This document shows, one piece after another, positions 13,868-25,500 of a stretch of 64,000 nucleotides of DNA. The stretch is taken from NCBI GenBank assembly GCA_963070105.1, contig OY718806.1:8537865-8601864 (forward strand). Reading direction: 5' to 3'. Every line of letters starts with the position of its first letter. Position 1 is the stretch's first letter. The stretch is from Litomosoides sigmodontis. Taxonomy: Eukaryota > Nematoda > Chromadorea > Rhabditida > Onchocercidae. A program made the position numbers and the translations under genes. A model generated the notes under the pieces. It did no database searches. It saw only the letters and a list, made by a program, of their open reading frames with translations, and was not told where the DNA came from.

Positions 13868-16800
13868 TTAGTGTCGACCGTGTTCGCTTGCTTGCCGATA
13901 TTCACTGCCACCACTATAATGTCGCAGTCCACGGGATCCTCCTCCACTGCCGCGCCCGCCATTAGACCCATTGCGCACATTAAATCCGCTGCGTGATATT
14001 CCTAGAAAAATTCTTACGTTGTTTCTACTCAAATATTAATGCTGAGAAAAACTAGAAAAATATTCCACATAAAACAAGCTTTAATATAAATGGATTCCCA
14101 AAATCAAGGAAAGAACTCACGTAAGTCATATAATGAAATATTATCAAAATCAAAGCAACACATTTAAGAACGATAACTGAAGATCAGTCAAATACAAAGC
14201 ACCAAATAACCTTGCACAGGAGGACCTCGATGCACAAACGGAGCACGAGAGTTTATCTGTCCACCCTTCTGCTCTGAAAGAGTGGCTTCTCCGTCGAATC
14301 CAAGTGAATTAATTTTCAGGTGTATAAGTGAAAGCGACCGTTCCTGAAACGTTTAGAAATTGCACGCTATATGCACTTCATAACATATAAGTTCAGCAAT
14401 AGAATATGTCTAGATAAGGAAAAGATCCGTACTTCCTTTCCAAGACTCTCTAATAAAAACTTCAAATAACCTTTCTTGCAGCATTGAACGCATTTCTTGC
14501 ACCCTCTGGTGTTCTCATAATCACAAAAGCAAAAATAGTTCGCTGTGGATCCACAACATCCAGTACACGACGGGGAACATTCACTGCAGCAACATGTCCA
14601 AATTCTAAACAAAAAAAAAACAAAAATATAGAATGACGGAATGAATCATCACGTCAGAGACAAACTTACTTTCAAACTCGGAACGTATGTCTCTTTCAAC
14701 TGCAGCTGCGTTTTCAGGAACAATATTGCGAGTTATGCCGCCCACGTAGAGTCGACAACTGTCTTCTATAAAAATTGGAACAATCACTACATAAACAGTG
14801 TTTCTGACAAATCTGTGGTATCATACATGTCAATTACACACCCAAATTTGTGTGAGGATTTGTATTGTTTGAAACAGAGATCGAAATCTGATTTTGAGTC
14901 GCAGGCAATCGTACTGGTGGCTGAACTGTTACTTGAGTCGTATTTGGCAATTGCACCGCAGCAGTTGCTGCAGTTGTATGATTACCGCCGACTAATTTAG
15001 CCCAAGTCGTTGGTGTTGGATCAACGACAACCGGATTGGAGTCTTCTCTCTGCAAACAAATTTATATAATGAAAGGTCTCCAACTCTGTACACAAACGGA
15101 ATTTTGAAGTAAAATTAGATTCCCAATTAGATTACAGCATAAAACTATGAGTATTACCTGCGTCTCTTCAACGGAACCATCATCTAATTTACTATTAGCT
15201 ATATCATTCACTTGACGCTTTGCATCAGGAGCAACTGTATTTGTATTCACTGCTGGAATGGGTTCAAGATGCTGCTCTTTCAAGTTGTCAGCTGATTGGT
15301 CGGCATTCCCAATTTCTGAAAATCTCTAAATCACTTACACCTCTTACACAAACATCCCTATCTCTTTCCATCTTCGCAATCCGCATTCAGAGGAATTGCT
15401 GTAAACCTATCGTGATAAAACCATGCTGTATCGCGGCCACTGCCACCCCCCCCCCTCCCAAAACTGAAGGAAAGAAAGAATACATGCGTCAAAACACTAT
15501 TATCAAAGTAATCACATGTAGCTCGTATAATGAACGATCCGTAATGCGACGTCAGTCTAAGAATAGGCACACGAAATGCACAAATGAAAACTGTAACTAA
15601 CGGTTGTGGATTGTAGAGATTGATTGAGCATGACCGTTAATTCCTTCGGCTTCACCATTTGCTGCAGTATTATCTTCAGCGACAATTTGAGTCTGGACAT
15701 CTGAAAGTCAGAATATTACATGCTATTCTTTTCCAACAGTATGCACTACTTTTTTCCATCTCGTGCCACATTGTGGTGACTGACGAACTTCAATCGCACT
15801 ATTTCCAATCTTATTGCTTTTAGTTGAGTTATTACCCATTCATTCAGTACATAACTCCGTGAAACCGTGGCCAAACGCATTAATAACAAAAACAGTTATC
15901 TGCTACTAATCCTCAAATCACCATTCAATTTACTCTGCTCAGATTTATTGTAGCTTTAGATTTCAGAACCTATCTGTAACTTTTCGCACAAATGGAGTTT
16001 TTCGTAATATATCTTACCATACTTCCAGAGCACCTATATGTTTCTCTCGTACATGGTGTAAAGTGTGAAGATGAGGTTTTATCATAAAACACAACTCATA
16101 ATCTGTGCCTTTCTAAAATGTAAATCAAACTGCAATGTCATGAGGAGATAAGGAGCGTACAAACCGTTTTTTTGCGGCTGAATGACGGTGTCACCGAAGG
16201 CTCGATCGAGCCACTGGAAAACATCATTGTGGACATAGTATTTCTTTGGAGTTTGCGGACACAGGATAAACGTTTGTAAGAAACGCCTTTCAGGATTATC
16301 GCCGATCGAAAGTTCGCCACACACCTTTTATTAAATACTTGAATTACTAAAACCCATGTAATGCACAAATTTCCCATTTTTACTAGGGCTATAACAAAAT
16401 GAAATAAATCTCACTTCATCAAAAGCTTCATAACTTACTTGGATGACTAAACCATTGTTCATTGTCGCAGTGCCACTAACAGTGTAAATTCGAGCCTTAC
16501 AGTCAACAAAAGCCAAACGTTCAATTGCTTTTTGTATTTTCTGCAAAAGATATTTTATTCCATGCATAAATATCCTCTTACTAAAAAGAATATGTTTTCT
16601 AATACTAAACCATAAATTGCAACCTGCTGTCCCTGAACGGGCTGGTCCGTATCGTGAGCAAAATATGATTCATGGCTGTAGAAGCGAAACACGTCCTGCG
16701 GCCTTTCTGATAACATCGTGTAGTATTGACGAACGAATTCACGTCCAATTTCTAAAAATGTATAACAGTTGAAAACGACAATGAGCAAATTTATGAACTA

Positions 16801-17423
16801 GATTATGTTGATTTGCAAAATTATGCAATACTTTCTCTGTTACCTGTTAATGTATCATGTCAAATTTCTGAAAACAGTATATTACGTGCATTTTTTCGAA
16901 AGTAGAGGGGCCAGTAAATGGCTATCTGTAGATGACCACTGTATTGCGAGAGGATAGGGGATAAACAATAAATGCTTTCTAAATGAATGCTATAAGCAAA
17001 CCAGGGCAACCCGTGCAATATAGTGATCCCATTCACCATTCGTGTTTACCCACAACGAATGGTGTAACCGAACCTGAATGACGGTCAAAATTGTCATCTT
17101 TTTCCGAGGAAGAAGTATTAGAAAGCATTTTCCCAGTGCTAACCGTACGTCCGTACGATCACAATTGCAATAAATAATCAGTCATGTCTCAACAATATAT
17201 ATATATATATATATATATGGACTAATGTGCCAAAAAATATTTGAATATTCAAAAAATATTTGCATATTCGGAAAACATTTGCTTTGTAAAACCTTTGTAT
17301 ATTCAAAATTTGCTTTGTAAAATATTTGCATATTCAAATAAGACCTTTGGGCGACGGCTGTAGCATTTTGGCAACTTCATTAGTACGGCCATTCATAACA
17401 TCACCAACTCCCTCCATCTTCAT
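13868..17423 (-). CDS. gtbp-1: G3BP-type stress-granule protein (NTF2-like + RRM + RGG tail)
   Basis: G3BP proteins bind RNA and nucleate stress granules. Exon 1 (17423-17345) encodes MKMEGVGDVMNGRTNEVAK and ends QPSPK. It joins in frame to the NTF2-like domain: EIGREFVRQYYTML (exon 16751-16624), KIQKAIERLAFVDCKARIY, then GELSIGDNPERRFLQTFIL and YYVHNDVFQWLDRAFGD near 16330-16185. A low-complexity acidic and Gln/Asn middle (exons near 15700, 15300 and 15050) leads to one RRM with RLYVGGI near 14750 and IFAFVIM near 14530. The C-terminus is RGG-like (RNGSNGGRGSGGGSRG) and ends at TAA 13868. This order matches animal G3BP and C. elegans GTBP-1. The 0.6 kb first intron contains a hairpin, an AT tract and a short repeat array. 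Confidence 0.92.
17034..17064. repeat. perfect 10-bp inverted repeat (hairpin) in gtbp-1 intron 1
   Basis: CACCATTCGT at 17034-17043 and ACGAATGGTG at 17055-17064 are exact reverse complements around an 11-nt loop. A few flanking bases extend the pairing weakly. Confidence 0.75.
17196..17218. repeat. (AT)n microsatellite
   Basis: About 11 to 12 AT units in gtbp-1 intron 1. Confidence 0.9.
17232..17336. repeat. degenerate tandem repeat with TATTTGNATATTC units
   Basis: Two near-identical 19-bp units (AAAAAATATTTG, A or C, ATATTC) are followed by two longer units that share TTTGCTTTGTAAAA and also end in ATATTC. The array stops about 8 bp before the gtbp-1 exon 1 donor, so it forms the very start of intron 1 in the transcript. 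Confidence 0.7.
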
Positions 17424-17441
17424 GTTGAATGAGAGCGACCG

Positions 17442-17444
17442 CTG
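17442..17444 (-). promoter_or_regulatory. putative spliced-leader acceptor of gtbp-1
   Basis: CGTGTTTGCAG ends 18 nt upstream of ATG 17423. Another candidate, TTATTCAG, lies about 12 nt further upstream. This fits trans-splicing. Confidence 0.45.
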
Positions 17445-18553
17445 CAAACACGCGATTCCTGAATAATAGTATTTCCAATAACTATGAAGGATGCTTCTTG
17501 AAAATACATCTACGAATAGCAAAGAATATTTCAGCCACAATGCTATCCATCATAGAACCTATAACGTCAGACAACACGCTACCCTGAGTAGTATACGCAT
17601 TTCGAATAGGAATTCCTTTATCAGAATTATAAAAAAAGAAAGAACTCTGCTGTATTACATTAATAAAATGCATTCGTATTCCTATTAGCCACAACAAAAA
17701 AATAAACTATCCACAACAACTGGGTTTTCCATTTACTCTTTTAAGTCATACAATAAGAACGGTTATGCCACAATAAAACGAAGTTACTAAAGAATAAATG
17801 GAAACACTGCGCGAGTATATGGCAACGGTAAGTCCGAAATGGGAAACTTCTCAAAGTAACGTGACTACCAACAAATATCCTGCTCCCCCCAAGTATTCCA
17901 ATCAACACAGGTCCTGCGCAGTTGTATCAAGCAAATTTAAGATGCAATGTGTATTTTCCCTTCTTCTTAACTTCCTAACAAAATTCAACTTCCATTAGAA
18001 ATCCTACGACCTCGATCGCCATGTGGAGATCACTTTCCATAATAGTACGAGTTACGCTACATGAGCTCATCAACCAATTCAAGTTTTTGAGGGTCATCTA
18101 TAACATGGTCACAATGACTGCTACACCCACTCACTTAAATGTCACTTTTTGACAGTCTAACGTAAATTATACAGCAGTTAATACAGTGAAATAAACGGAA
18201 AGCTATGAGGGAATAATACGATACCTCAAATACTTCATACCAATTCATAAAAATTTGGCAAGAATTTGGAGAGCCTAAACCTAACTCTTATGATATCATA
18301 CGTTGGAAAAAATGAACATGGAAGCTGAGACCTTCCATGATCAACAATGCCACCCAACTTACGAAAACTTCCCCGCACCGGTCCTCTCACCACACACCCC
18401 ACTCTCAACAGACTCCCAAACCATCCTACAAAACGCGGCCCATCCTAAAAAAGACAGCGGCGATATGCACTGTAAAATCCTTGCGAATCGAAAAAGTAGT
18501 TACTGGAGCGTTTTTTTTTTATCCTGTGGGCTGGTAGTGAAGTAAATAATAAA

Positions 18554-18580
18554 GGGGGATGGGGGAGGGGGGAAGGGGGG
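18554..18580 (+). other. G-quadruplex motif, four G-runs of 5-6
   Basis: Four runs of G (5, 5, 6 and 6) are separated by loops of only 2, 1 and 2 nt, in otherwise AT-rich DNA between the divergent gtbp-1 and SLMAP genes. The G-rich strand is plus. Confidence 0.85.
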
Positions 18581-18644
18581 AATTTTCTACCTACATATTC
18601 ACGATTTGTGAGAAATTCAACAATCGCCAACTCATCGTGGACAT

Positions 18645-19029
18645 TTAATAAAGCAGATTTAGAGAATCCGTAAAACTATTGCAATACGTAGTTGTATCAC
18701 AAGAACAGGTTTTGTTCGCTTTACATGCAGTAAAGACATTCCGATAGGAAGGACTGAGATTAGGTGGTATTCCTGGAGTATTTAATTTAACTGTGTCAGG
18801 ACTTATATTGCTATTATCTAGTTTATGTAACACATCTGCTGTCATCAAACTGCAAATGATTCTATCGAATGAATTATAATTCATTTCATAGCGCTGGGAA
18901 AATCCCGAGTTATGTTATCCAGCATATCCTGCTGAATTAAGAAATTATTGCACCTGGTTGTCGACATGTGCATACATCAAATTCGGTTGGAGTATAGACA
19001 TCACACGAACGCAGCAATTTCACACGCGC
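18645..19029 (-). CDS. possible small Cys-containing gene fragment, unrecognised
   Basis: Two open stretches on the minus strand may be exons. The first starts after an acceptor at 19030 (RVKLLRSCDVYTPTEFDV, then CTCRQPG). The second starts after TTTCCCAG near 18897 (RYEMNYNSFDRIICSLM) and ends CKANKTCSCDTTTYC...LLY at the TAA at 18645. The join is unclear: the obvious donor after CRQP is out of phase, while GTATGC after TEFD is in phase. There is no known family and no start codon assigned. It could equally be non-coding. Confidence 0.25.
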
Positions 19030-19784
19030 CTAACAAAATGAAAAAAAAAACATGTATTCCTTCTTAGCAAAGAGTACATGATTTACTTTGGAAAATCACT
19101 TTTGCCGAGTAATATAGAACTTCCCTCAGGGCGTCTTTGTATTATTAATCCTGAATTAATGTTCAGTACGGAAAATTAAGAAATCAATATAATGTGTCAA
19201 GTACCGTGGAACGTAACCGAACTTTCACCTGTACGAGATTAAAAATCATTCAAAGATTCTAGTACGGTCGCAAATTAATCTACAACCTGTGGAAGATCTT
19301 AAATCATGATAGTCCGTTAAATACATTTAAAGAATTCCGTTGGGAACTCCTAGCTCGATGTTGGGTTGCGGTGGAATACTTTTTTGTAAACAGTAATACC
19401 CTAATGTACCTTTTCCGTTTGAAATTTTAAAATTTATTACTTAGCGGACGCAAGTGTATATTTTTTGTGAAGCTTAGAAATTGCACTACAAAAAATTCAT
19501 TACGTGATCAGAAGTCTTAGGGTGACGTGCATGCTTCCTGTTTTACCAATATTTCATTTTTTGATTTAATGGGTTCCAATTTCATGAATTTATTAATGTG
19601 GTGCGTAGAAAAGATTGATTTCTCTTTAATGATATTGCCCGTATTCTTTGTGCTCTCAACGTTTACTTTCACTGTAAAGTACTTCAACAGGTTTAGATAT
19701 TATTATATCGCGTAATTGCATAATAAATTTGTATTCAACATTGTTAACTTAATGTTGACTTGATGAGGTAAGGAATTTAGGTTT

Positions 19785-19787
19785 CAG
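19785..19787 (+). promoter_or_regulatory. putative spliced-leader acceptor of SLMAP
   Basis: TTTAGGTTTCAG ends 18 nt upstream of ATG 19806. This fits trans-splicing. Confidence 0.45.
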
Positions 19788-19805
19788 TTGCATGGTACAA
19801 CAGGA

Positions 19806-22082
19806 ATGCGGTGTCCGTACGCTATCCTGACAGCTTGCTCACAGTCACATGCATTTGAAGAAAGGCGTTTTGCGGTACCGAATTCGGAAGAAGACGCAAT
19901 GAAGATTGGACGATCAGTTGCACGATTGAAACCCAGTTCGGATAACGCTATCTTCGATTGCAAGGTTAGTTACAAAACTATTTCGACCCATGTTGTAGTC
20001 TTTGACATAAAAAAAATTATTTTGACGTACTTACTCTGTTTGGGAATTTTATATTATGATTCCCCTTAAGCTCCCTTTGTTAGAAGTTCTTTGTTTTGAA
20101 TGTATTGTATTTCCTGATTTTTCTCTGTTAATGTAGATATTTAAGGTGTTGTCAAGAAATCATGCAGTCTTATGGCATGAGGAAGGTTGTTTTCTTCTCA
20201 AAGACACGAAAAGTAGCAATGGGACATTTGTCAACAACGACCGATTATCGAAAAGTGCAGAAGAAAGTTCCCCACGACAGATATATTCCGGTGACATATT
20301 ACAGTTCGGTGTAGAAATTTCTGAAAATGCTAACAAAGGTATGTACCGTCCACACCAACAGCAATTTTACATTGTGAATTCCATTATTCTAGCTCTAAAA
20401 AATATTGTTTTTTCTAGCCTTCTATAAAATTAAATGTTTTCAGTGACTCATGGTTGTATCCTGGCCATCATACGTCTTTATGATGCAAACGGTGAAGAGG
20501 CTTGCCCTCCGGATAATATAGAAATTAATGGATATGTAAGAACGCATGATGGCGATTCCCTGATGTTTCCACTGGCTGACTTCCGCCAGCTGTTTCAGTT
20601 GCAGCATTATATGCGTGAAGCTGTTTATCGAGAACGTGCACTCAAGCAAAAGCTTTCAATGCTGGAGAATATTCTTTCCTCTACTGAGCAAGCAGCTGAG
20701 TCAAGTTGCCAGGTAATTGTTGCCTCAAGTTTTCAGTTGAAAGATCTACCTTTTAAAAAACACGATTTTGGTACCTGATCATGTTAAATGCAATGAATTT
20801 ATACATTTTAAGCGAGAAGGTAGCAATGAGTCCGCTCACTGATGTCGCTATTTTAGGCATTGATAAGTGAGGATCAATTATTGTCACGAATCGAAATGCT
20901 GGAAGGACAGCTTGCACTGTATTCGAAAAATGTTCTTGGCGAAAAGGTGAAAGAGCAGATGAGTGACTTACTTGTGGATAAGAACAAATTTGAATCGCTT
21001 GCTAAGGAATCCTTACGTAGAGCTCAGGAAGAGCGATATGAAACTTTGCAACGACTTGCTGATGTTGAAAGAAGCCTCGTTAATGCTGGTATGAAATTCT
21101 CGATTTTCACATGTTTATCTACAAAAGTGAATAAAGAAGGCCGAATTCACAAGAATGCAATAATTTTTATCTCGTAATCACTTATATGTTTTCTAGAAGA
21201 AGAGTCATCAGTCCTGATGCAGCGAGTTTATGATTTAGAAAATGAACTTTCTGTTGCGATTGATGCAAATAGCTCACTTCGAGATCATATCTCACAGTTA
21301 ATGAAACAATTAAGAGCAATGGAAATCAAGTACGGGGACCTGGACGACAAGACTTTTCCGGTATGATTTATTCGAGAATTCCTATGCTTACAAATTTCTT
21401 TCCCTTCATCTTTGTCAAAAAAATCATAACGTCTATGTCTGAAATGTTGTGACTTACCATGCGATGTTACTTGAAATATGCTTGTTTTAGGTAAATGCGT
21501 TGTGTGAAAAATCGTGGATAAACAATAAAGCTGAACTGAAAGTACCCGACTTGCAATTCCCAAATGATTTACAAGAAGAAAGTAAGTATATTATCTCATG
21601 TTGACTTAGTTATAAGGCTGATTCATTCAAACTATTGTTCCAAAATTAAATTTGGTATCATCTTCCAGACGCGGAAATATAATATGAAAGCTTTTAGGTA
21701 ACGCAAAATTGCACTTACGTGATGAGAAAAACCAAGCAATGCTGAAAGTAAGGTTAACGCCCTACGGGTCCAACTGCGATTTTGCTGTAGGTTCCGAATT
21801 TTTAAATATAGAAATATTTAGTTAAGCCATCGACAATATAAAAAACCAAACACATAAAAGGAAGAACAAAAAAAAAGCGCAAACAGTTGGAAAATGTAGG
21901 TACGTAACAGTGAACACAAAAAGAAGTTTGGGGGTGTTGAACCACTATTTGTTCAGTGTTGGATCATTTCGTTTCAGGCCTTAATTCTGTGTGCATTGCC
22001 GCTTTTTTCGGTGATGTTTCTTGTTTACAGTCTCGGAACGATGGTCAAATCTTCCATAATGAGCAAGATCAAAAAAGAATAA
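19806..22082 (+). CDS. SLMAP orthologue: FHA domain, coiled coil, tail anchor
   Basis: SLMAP is a tail-anchored membrane protein whose FHA domain brings phosphorylated Hippo kinases to the STRIPAK phosphatase complex. Eight exons fit: 19806-19961, about 20150-20339, 20445-20712, 20857-21089, 21198-21363, 21491-21581, 21698-21747 and 21978-22082, giving roughly 420 aa. The FHA domain spans the first three exons: [61 protein letters not shown] and VTHGCIL. A coiled coil follows ([50 protein letters not shown]). The last exon encodes one hydrophobic helix, [20 protein letters not shown], then a short basic tail ending KIKKE. Vertebrate SLMAP is about twice as long, and most of the central coiled coil is absent here. 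The acceptor of exon 2 is ambiguous by 9 nt. Confidence 0.9.
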
Positions 22083-22595
22083 ATAAGTACTATATTTTGC
22101 TTTACTTATAAAATCCTTGTATATATTTCACGTGTACAACGTAAATCATGACACGTAAACTCTTATTGACCGAATTAGCGGAGTAATTTATTCTGTGAAC
22201 TTTGCAATTTATACCACTACTTCGTGTTTGTTTTGCTATTTTCAATAACTTGTAGATTAATACTTTTTCGTACCAGAGTACCTGTTACGAGTGACACTGG
22301 AATAGCTGGCACCAACGATCCATCTCGAGACCACACATCGAGCAAATTCAACAAAGAGTTTGCTCTTTATATCGCTTCTGGTGGCTAACAACATGTACTG
22401 CTATTGGCTATCTGACAGCACGAAAAAGGCAAGGATCCGCTTCGAGTTTGTGAAATTTGAAGAAATACAAAATACAACTGTTAAGCTTCTAAATTTTTAT
22501 CAAACACAAATGACAATATCAATATTATTTCGCATGTGGTACATGTGCAATACGATCCAGCACTAACTGACGACGTTATCAAAATAAGAACATGC
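22083..22595. other. 3'-3' spacer between SLMAP and drp-1
   Basis: About 510 bp separate the two convergent stop codons. An AATAAA overlaps the SLMAP stop codon (22078-22083). A plus-strand open frame at 22360-22566 has no recognisable content. The interval is best read as the two 3' UTRs. Confidence 0.6.
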
Positions 22596-25500
22596 TCACC
22601 AAATCTGAGTTTCGCGAACTTCGCCAATTATATTGCTTGCTTTATTGAGAGCCTAAAAACCACTTTGCCACGATGTCTAGAAAAGCGTATATAAAAAATA
22701 TAAAAATATCCTAGTAGTAACAAAACATACGTTAAGCATCTCAGCCGCTTCTTTTCTTCTTTGAGCCATAACTGGACTTTCAGTGAGCAGTTCCTCAATT
22801 ACTTCACGTTTATATAACTGCTGCACTAGCTCGCTTTGTAAATTATCCTGGAAATTAGTGAAACTGATCTCATCTCGCAAAGTGGTGAGGAAGACCTCAT
22901 CTACCTTGTACAGATATAAATAAACTGTTTATTTAACAATACTTGAATGCAGTTGGGTAATATCTCTAATAAACTTCTGTGTCAGTCTAAGTTGAGAAAG
23001 GGAATGTTGCAAATGAGCTCACGAGAACTGGTTAAATAAAATTGTATGAACACAAGGGAAAGCAATTTAACGTACGCGAACATAATTTACTAGGAAATGC
23101 ATAATAGCTTTCGGTACTGTATCCTGAACGTTTTTCCTGACAATCATGAAATATGACCGGATGAGCCGCTCTGAAACGATATGTTCATTTTAAAATAGTA
23201 TTACTGGTGGGAAGAGTGTATTCACTCGAACATGAGAAGTAAGGGCGAGGCTAACTAGCCTGGAACTGATGCACAAATCTCTCAATTGCAAGGAACCTAT
23301 CTAGTCAGAATACAGTAATTCAATATATTGTATCCAATGGTGATACGACTGTACATTGACCATACGGCTAAACTGGTATGTGGTCAAACAGTGAGGTAAT
23401 TGTGGCAAATAACATACCTATTATTTGGCAATCTTTCTGCTCACGAGCAGTCAGTTTTCGTGTGATTGTTTTTTCTGGCACTTCCGGCAAAAAACTAACA
23501 GCTTTGCGAGCTGATACAGCTGAAACAACTATTGATGTTGCATAACACAGTGTCAGTGTAATTCAACAGCAGTGTTAACCGCTTTAAAAGGTCACTATAT
23601 AGTTCGAAACAATTGAGATAACGTGATATCTTTGTAATCTGAATACATACTTTTAAATTTACATTAATAGTAGAAGGCGTATAAGGCAAAATGCACTTTG
23701 AAACACAGCTAAAAAAGTCATTGAAAGTTATGCATCTCAGAAAGATATGTATTTCAAATCAATAGCTTTAAAAACTAACGTGTTAGTGCTAACTCCTTGT
23801 CTTTCGTATTTCCACCGAAGAACCATCCTTTGAAACTTGAAACTTCAGTTGAATTCTACAACGCCCAAATATAATAAGACAGCCATATATAGATAATGTC
23901 TCAAACTTGCCACAGTAGCAAAATTCAAGAGTTCTCAGGAAGCTCTTCAGTCAATTTTTTTAGGAAAGTTCAAAAGTTTCTTGTTCATTTTCTTGTTATA
24001 AGACACTAATTATGAACAGTGAAATAAGGAAGAAAAACGCATAGAGGAACAAAAGACATGACAACAAAATCATTCACTATTGCCCAAAAGAAAAAATTGT
24101 TAGTGTACAGCTTAAAAATTCTTGCCTGCGTGCCGACTGCATCTCCAGCTGATGATGACGCAGCCAAAGTCTAAAATAGCAAAAATAACAGTTCGCAAGA
24201 GACCATATTGTGAAAATCTATGTTACGGAAAATTACAATATTTACCACAGAGTTTTCGTGCACTTTATGCGGTGATACTTCAGCTTGAGAAATGCATTTC
24301 ACACTTCGTTTTAAATCATCGTCAGCAGAAACGTGCTCCTGAATTATCTTGGTTCAACATATCCATGATGATAAGATCAACGAGCGATATACTTTAGCAG
24401 ACGATTAAAATCTTCAACTCTATTTCTATCCCTTTACCCTCCCCCTCCCACGATAATACAATAACTGGAATGTTTTTGGTTGTAAATGCACATTCTCCTA
24501 CTTCCGATGAACTAGTAGTATACTAATAAAAGAGTCTGGCAAAGATACCATCTTTTTCGGATTATTTCCCTACAAACAGCTGAAGGCTAAAAAATGTAAA
24601 CCTTTAACAGATTGCCAAGCGAAGCATCAGCAAATTCCGGATGTTTTGTATTAATATACGCAAGTTCGATTGCTACCAAATTTTCAACAATTTCATTTGT
24701 TGGCTTTAAACGGCTTTTCAAGACGTTGCTTACAACTTCATTTATTTTGTCGTACAAACGAGGGAAACGTTGCATTTCCTGCTGCAAACATTGAATGAAA
24801 AAACAATGCAGATGTACAGCATACACTCTTATTTTATAACTAGTTTCAGTTTATAACGCCGAGATTGTTGCAGACTACAGAGCACATTTATCGGTAATGA
24901 TATAACTAAAAGCTAAATATAGTTATTTAACGACTTCTACAAGAATTACATATTGCTATAGGCCTAACAGTTAATTTCAATCATTTCTCATCCAAAACAC
25001 TTAAGTCTGGAGGTATGTCCAGCTGTATCAAACATTAGCACACTGTGGTCGCCACTGGCCATAATATGCCGTCCGAGTGGGAGCTCTTCATCATCAAGAA
25101 AGAAATTTTGAACAGAACTTCAAAATCGATTGAAAGATAGAAATCAAGTTTTTCTTCTTTAAAAAGTAACAAACATCAAAAGAAACAAACCTGCGTATGA
25201 ATACCACAGTGTTGAACAATTCGTTGCAACTCCTCATGTACAAGTTCCACACAACGCAAACTAGGCTCCTCCAGACGACGAATTTGCTTTTTTACCAATA
25301 GTTCAAAACTTACTTCGGGCACAAAAAGAGCTGGTCTAGGGCCCTGTAAAATAGTTTAGTAGAAAATGGCTCCAAATTTAAGAAGAGTTTATGAAGACCA
25401 AATTAATCTCTATTTTGTCGTCTCCAAGAACTAAGATTTCACCGTTGCATTACGTATTGCTGTCAGTATATCAAGCTGCGTTAAGTCACCCAACGGATCA

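Noticed and set aside
15358..15570. Minus-strand frame with RGGGGSGRD, resembling an RGG box
   Set aside because: It falls in a gtbp-1 intron and the glycines come from a run of ten G; the true RGG-like tail is at 13868-14000.
22360..22566. Plus-strand frame in the SLMAP / drp-1 spacer
   Set aside because: No motif and no splice structure; it lies in the expected 3' UTR.
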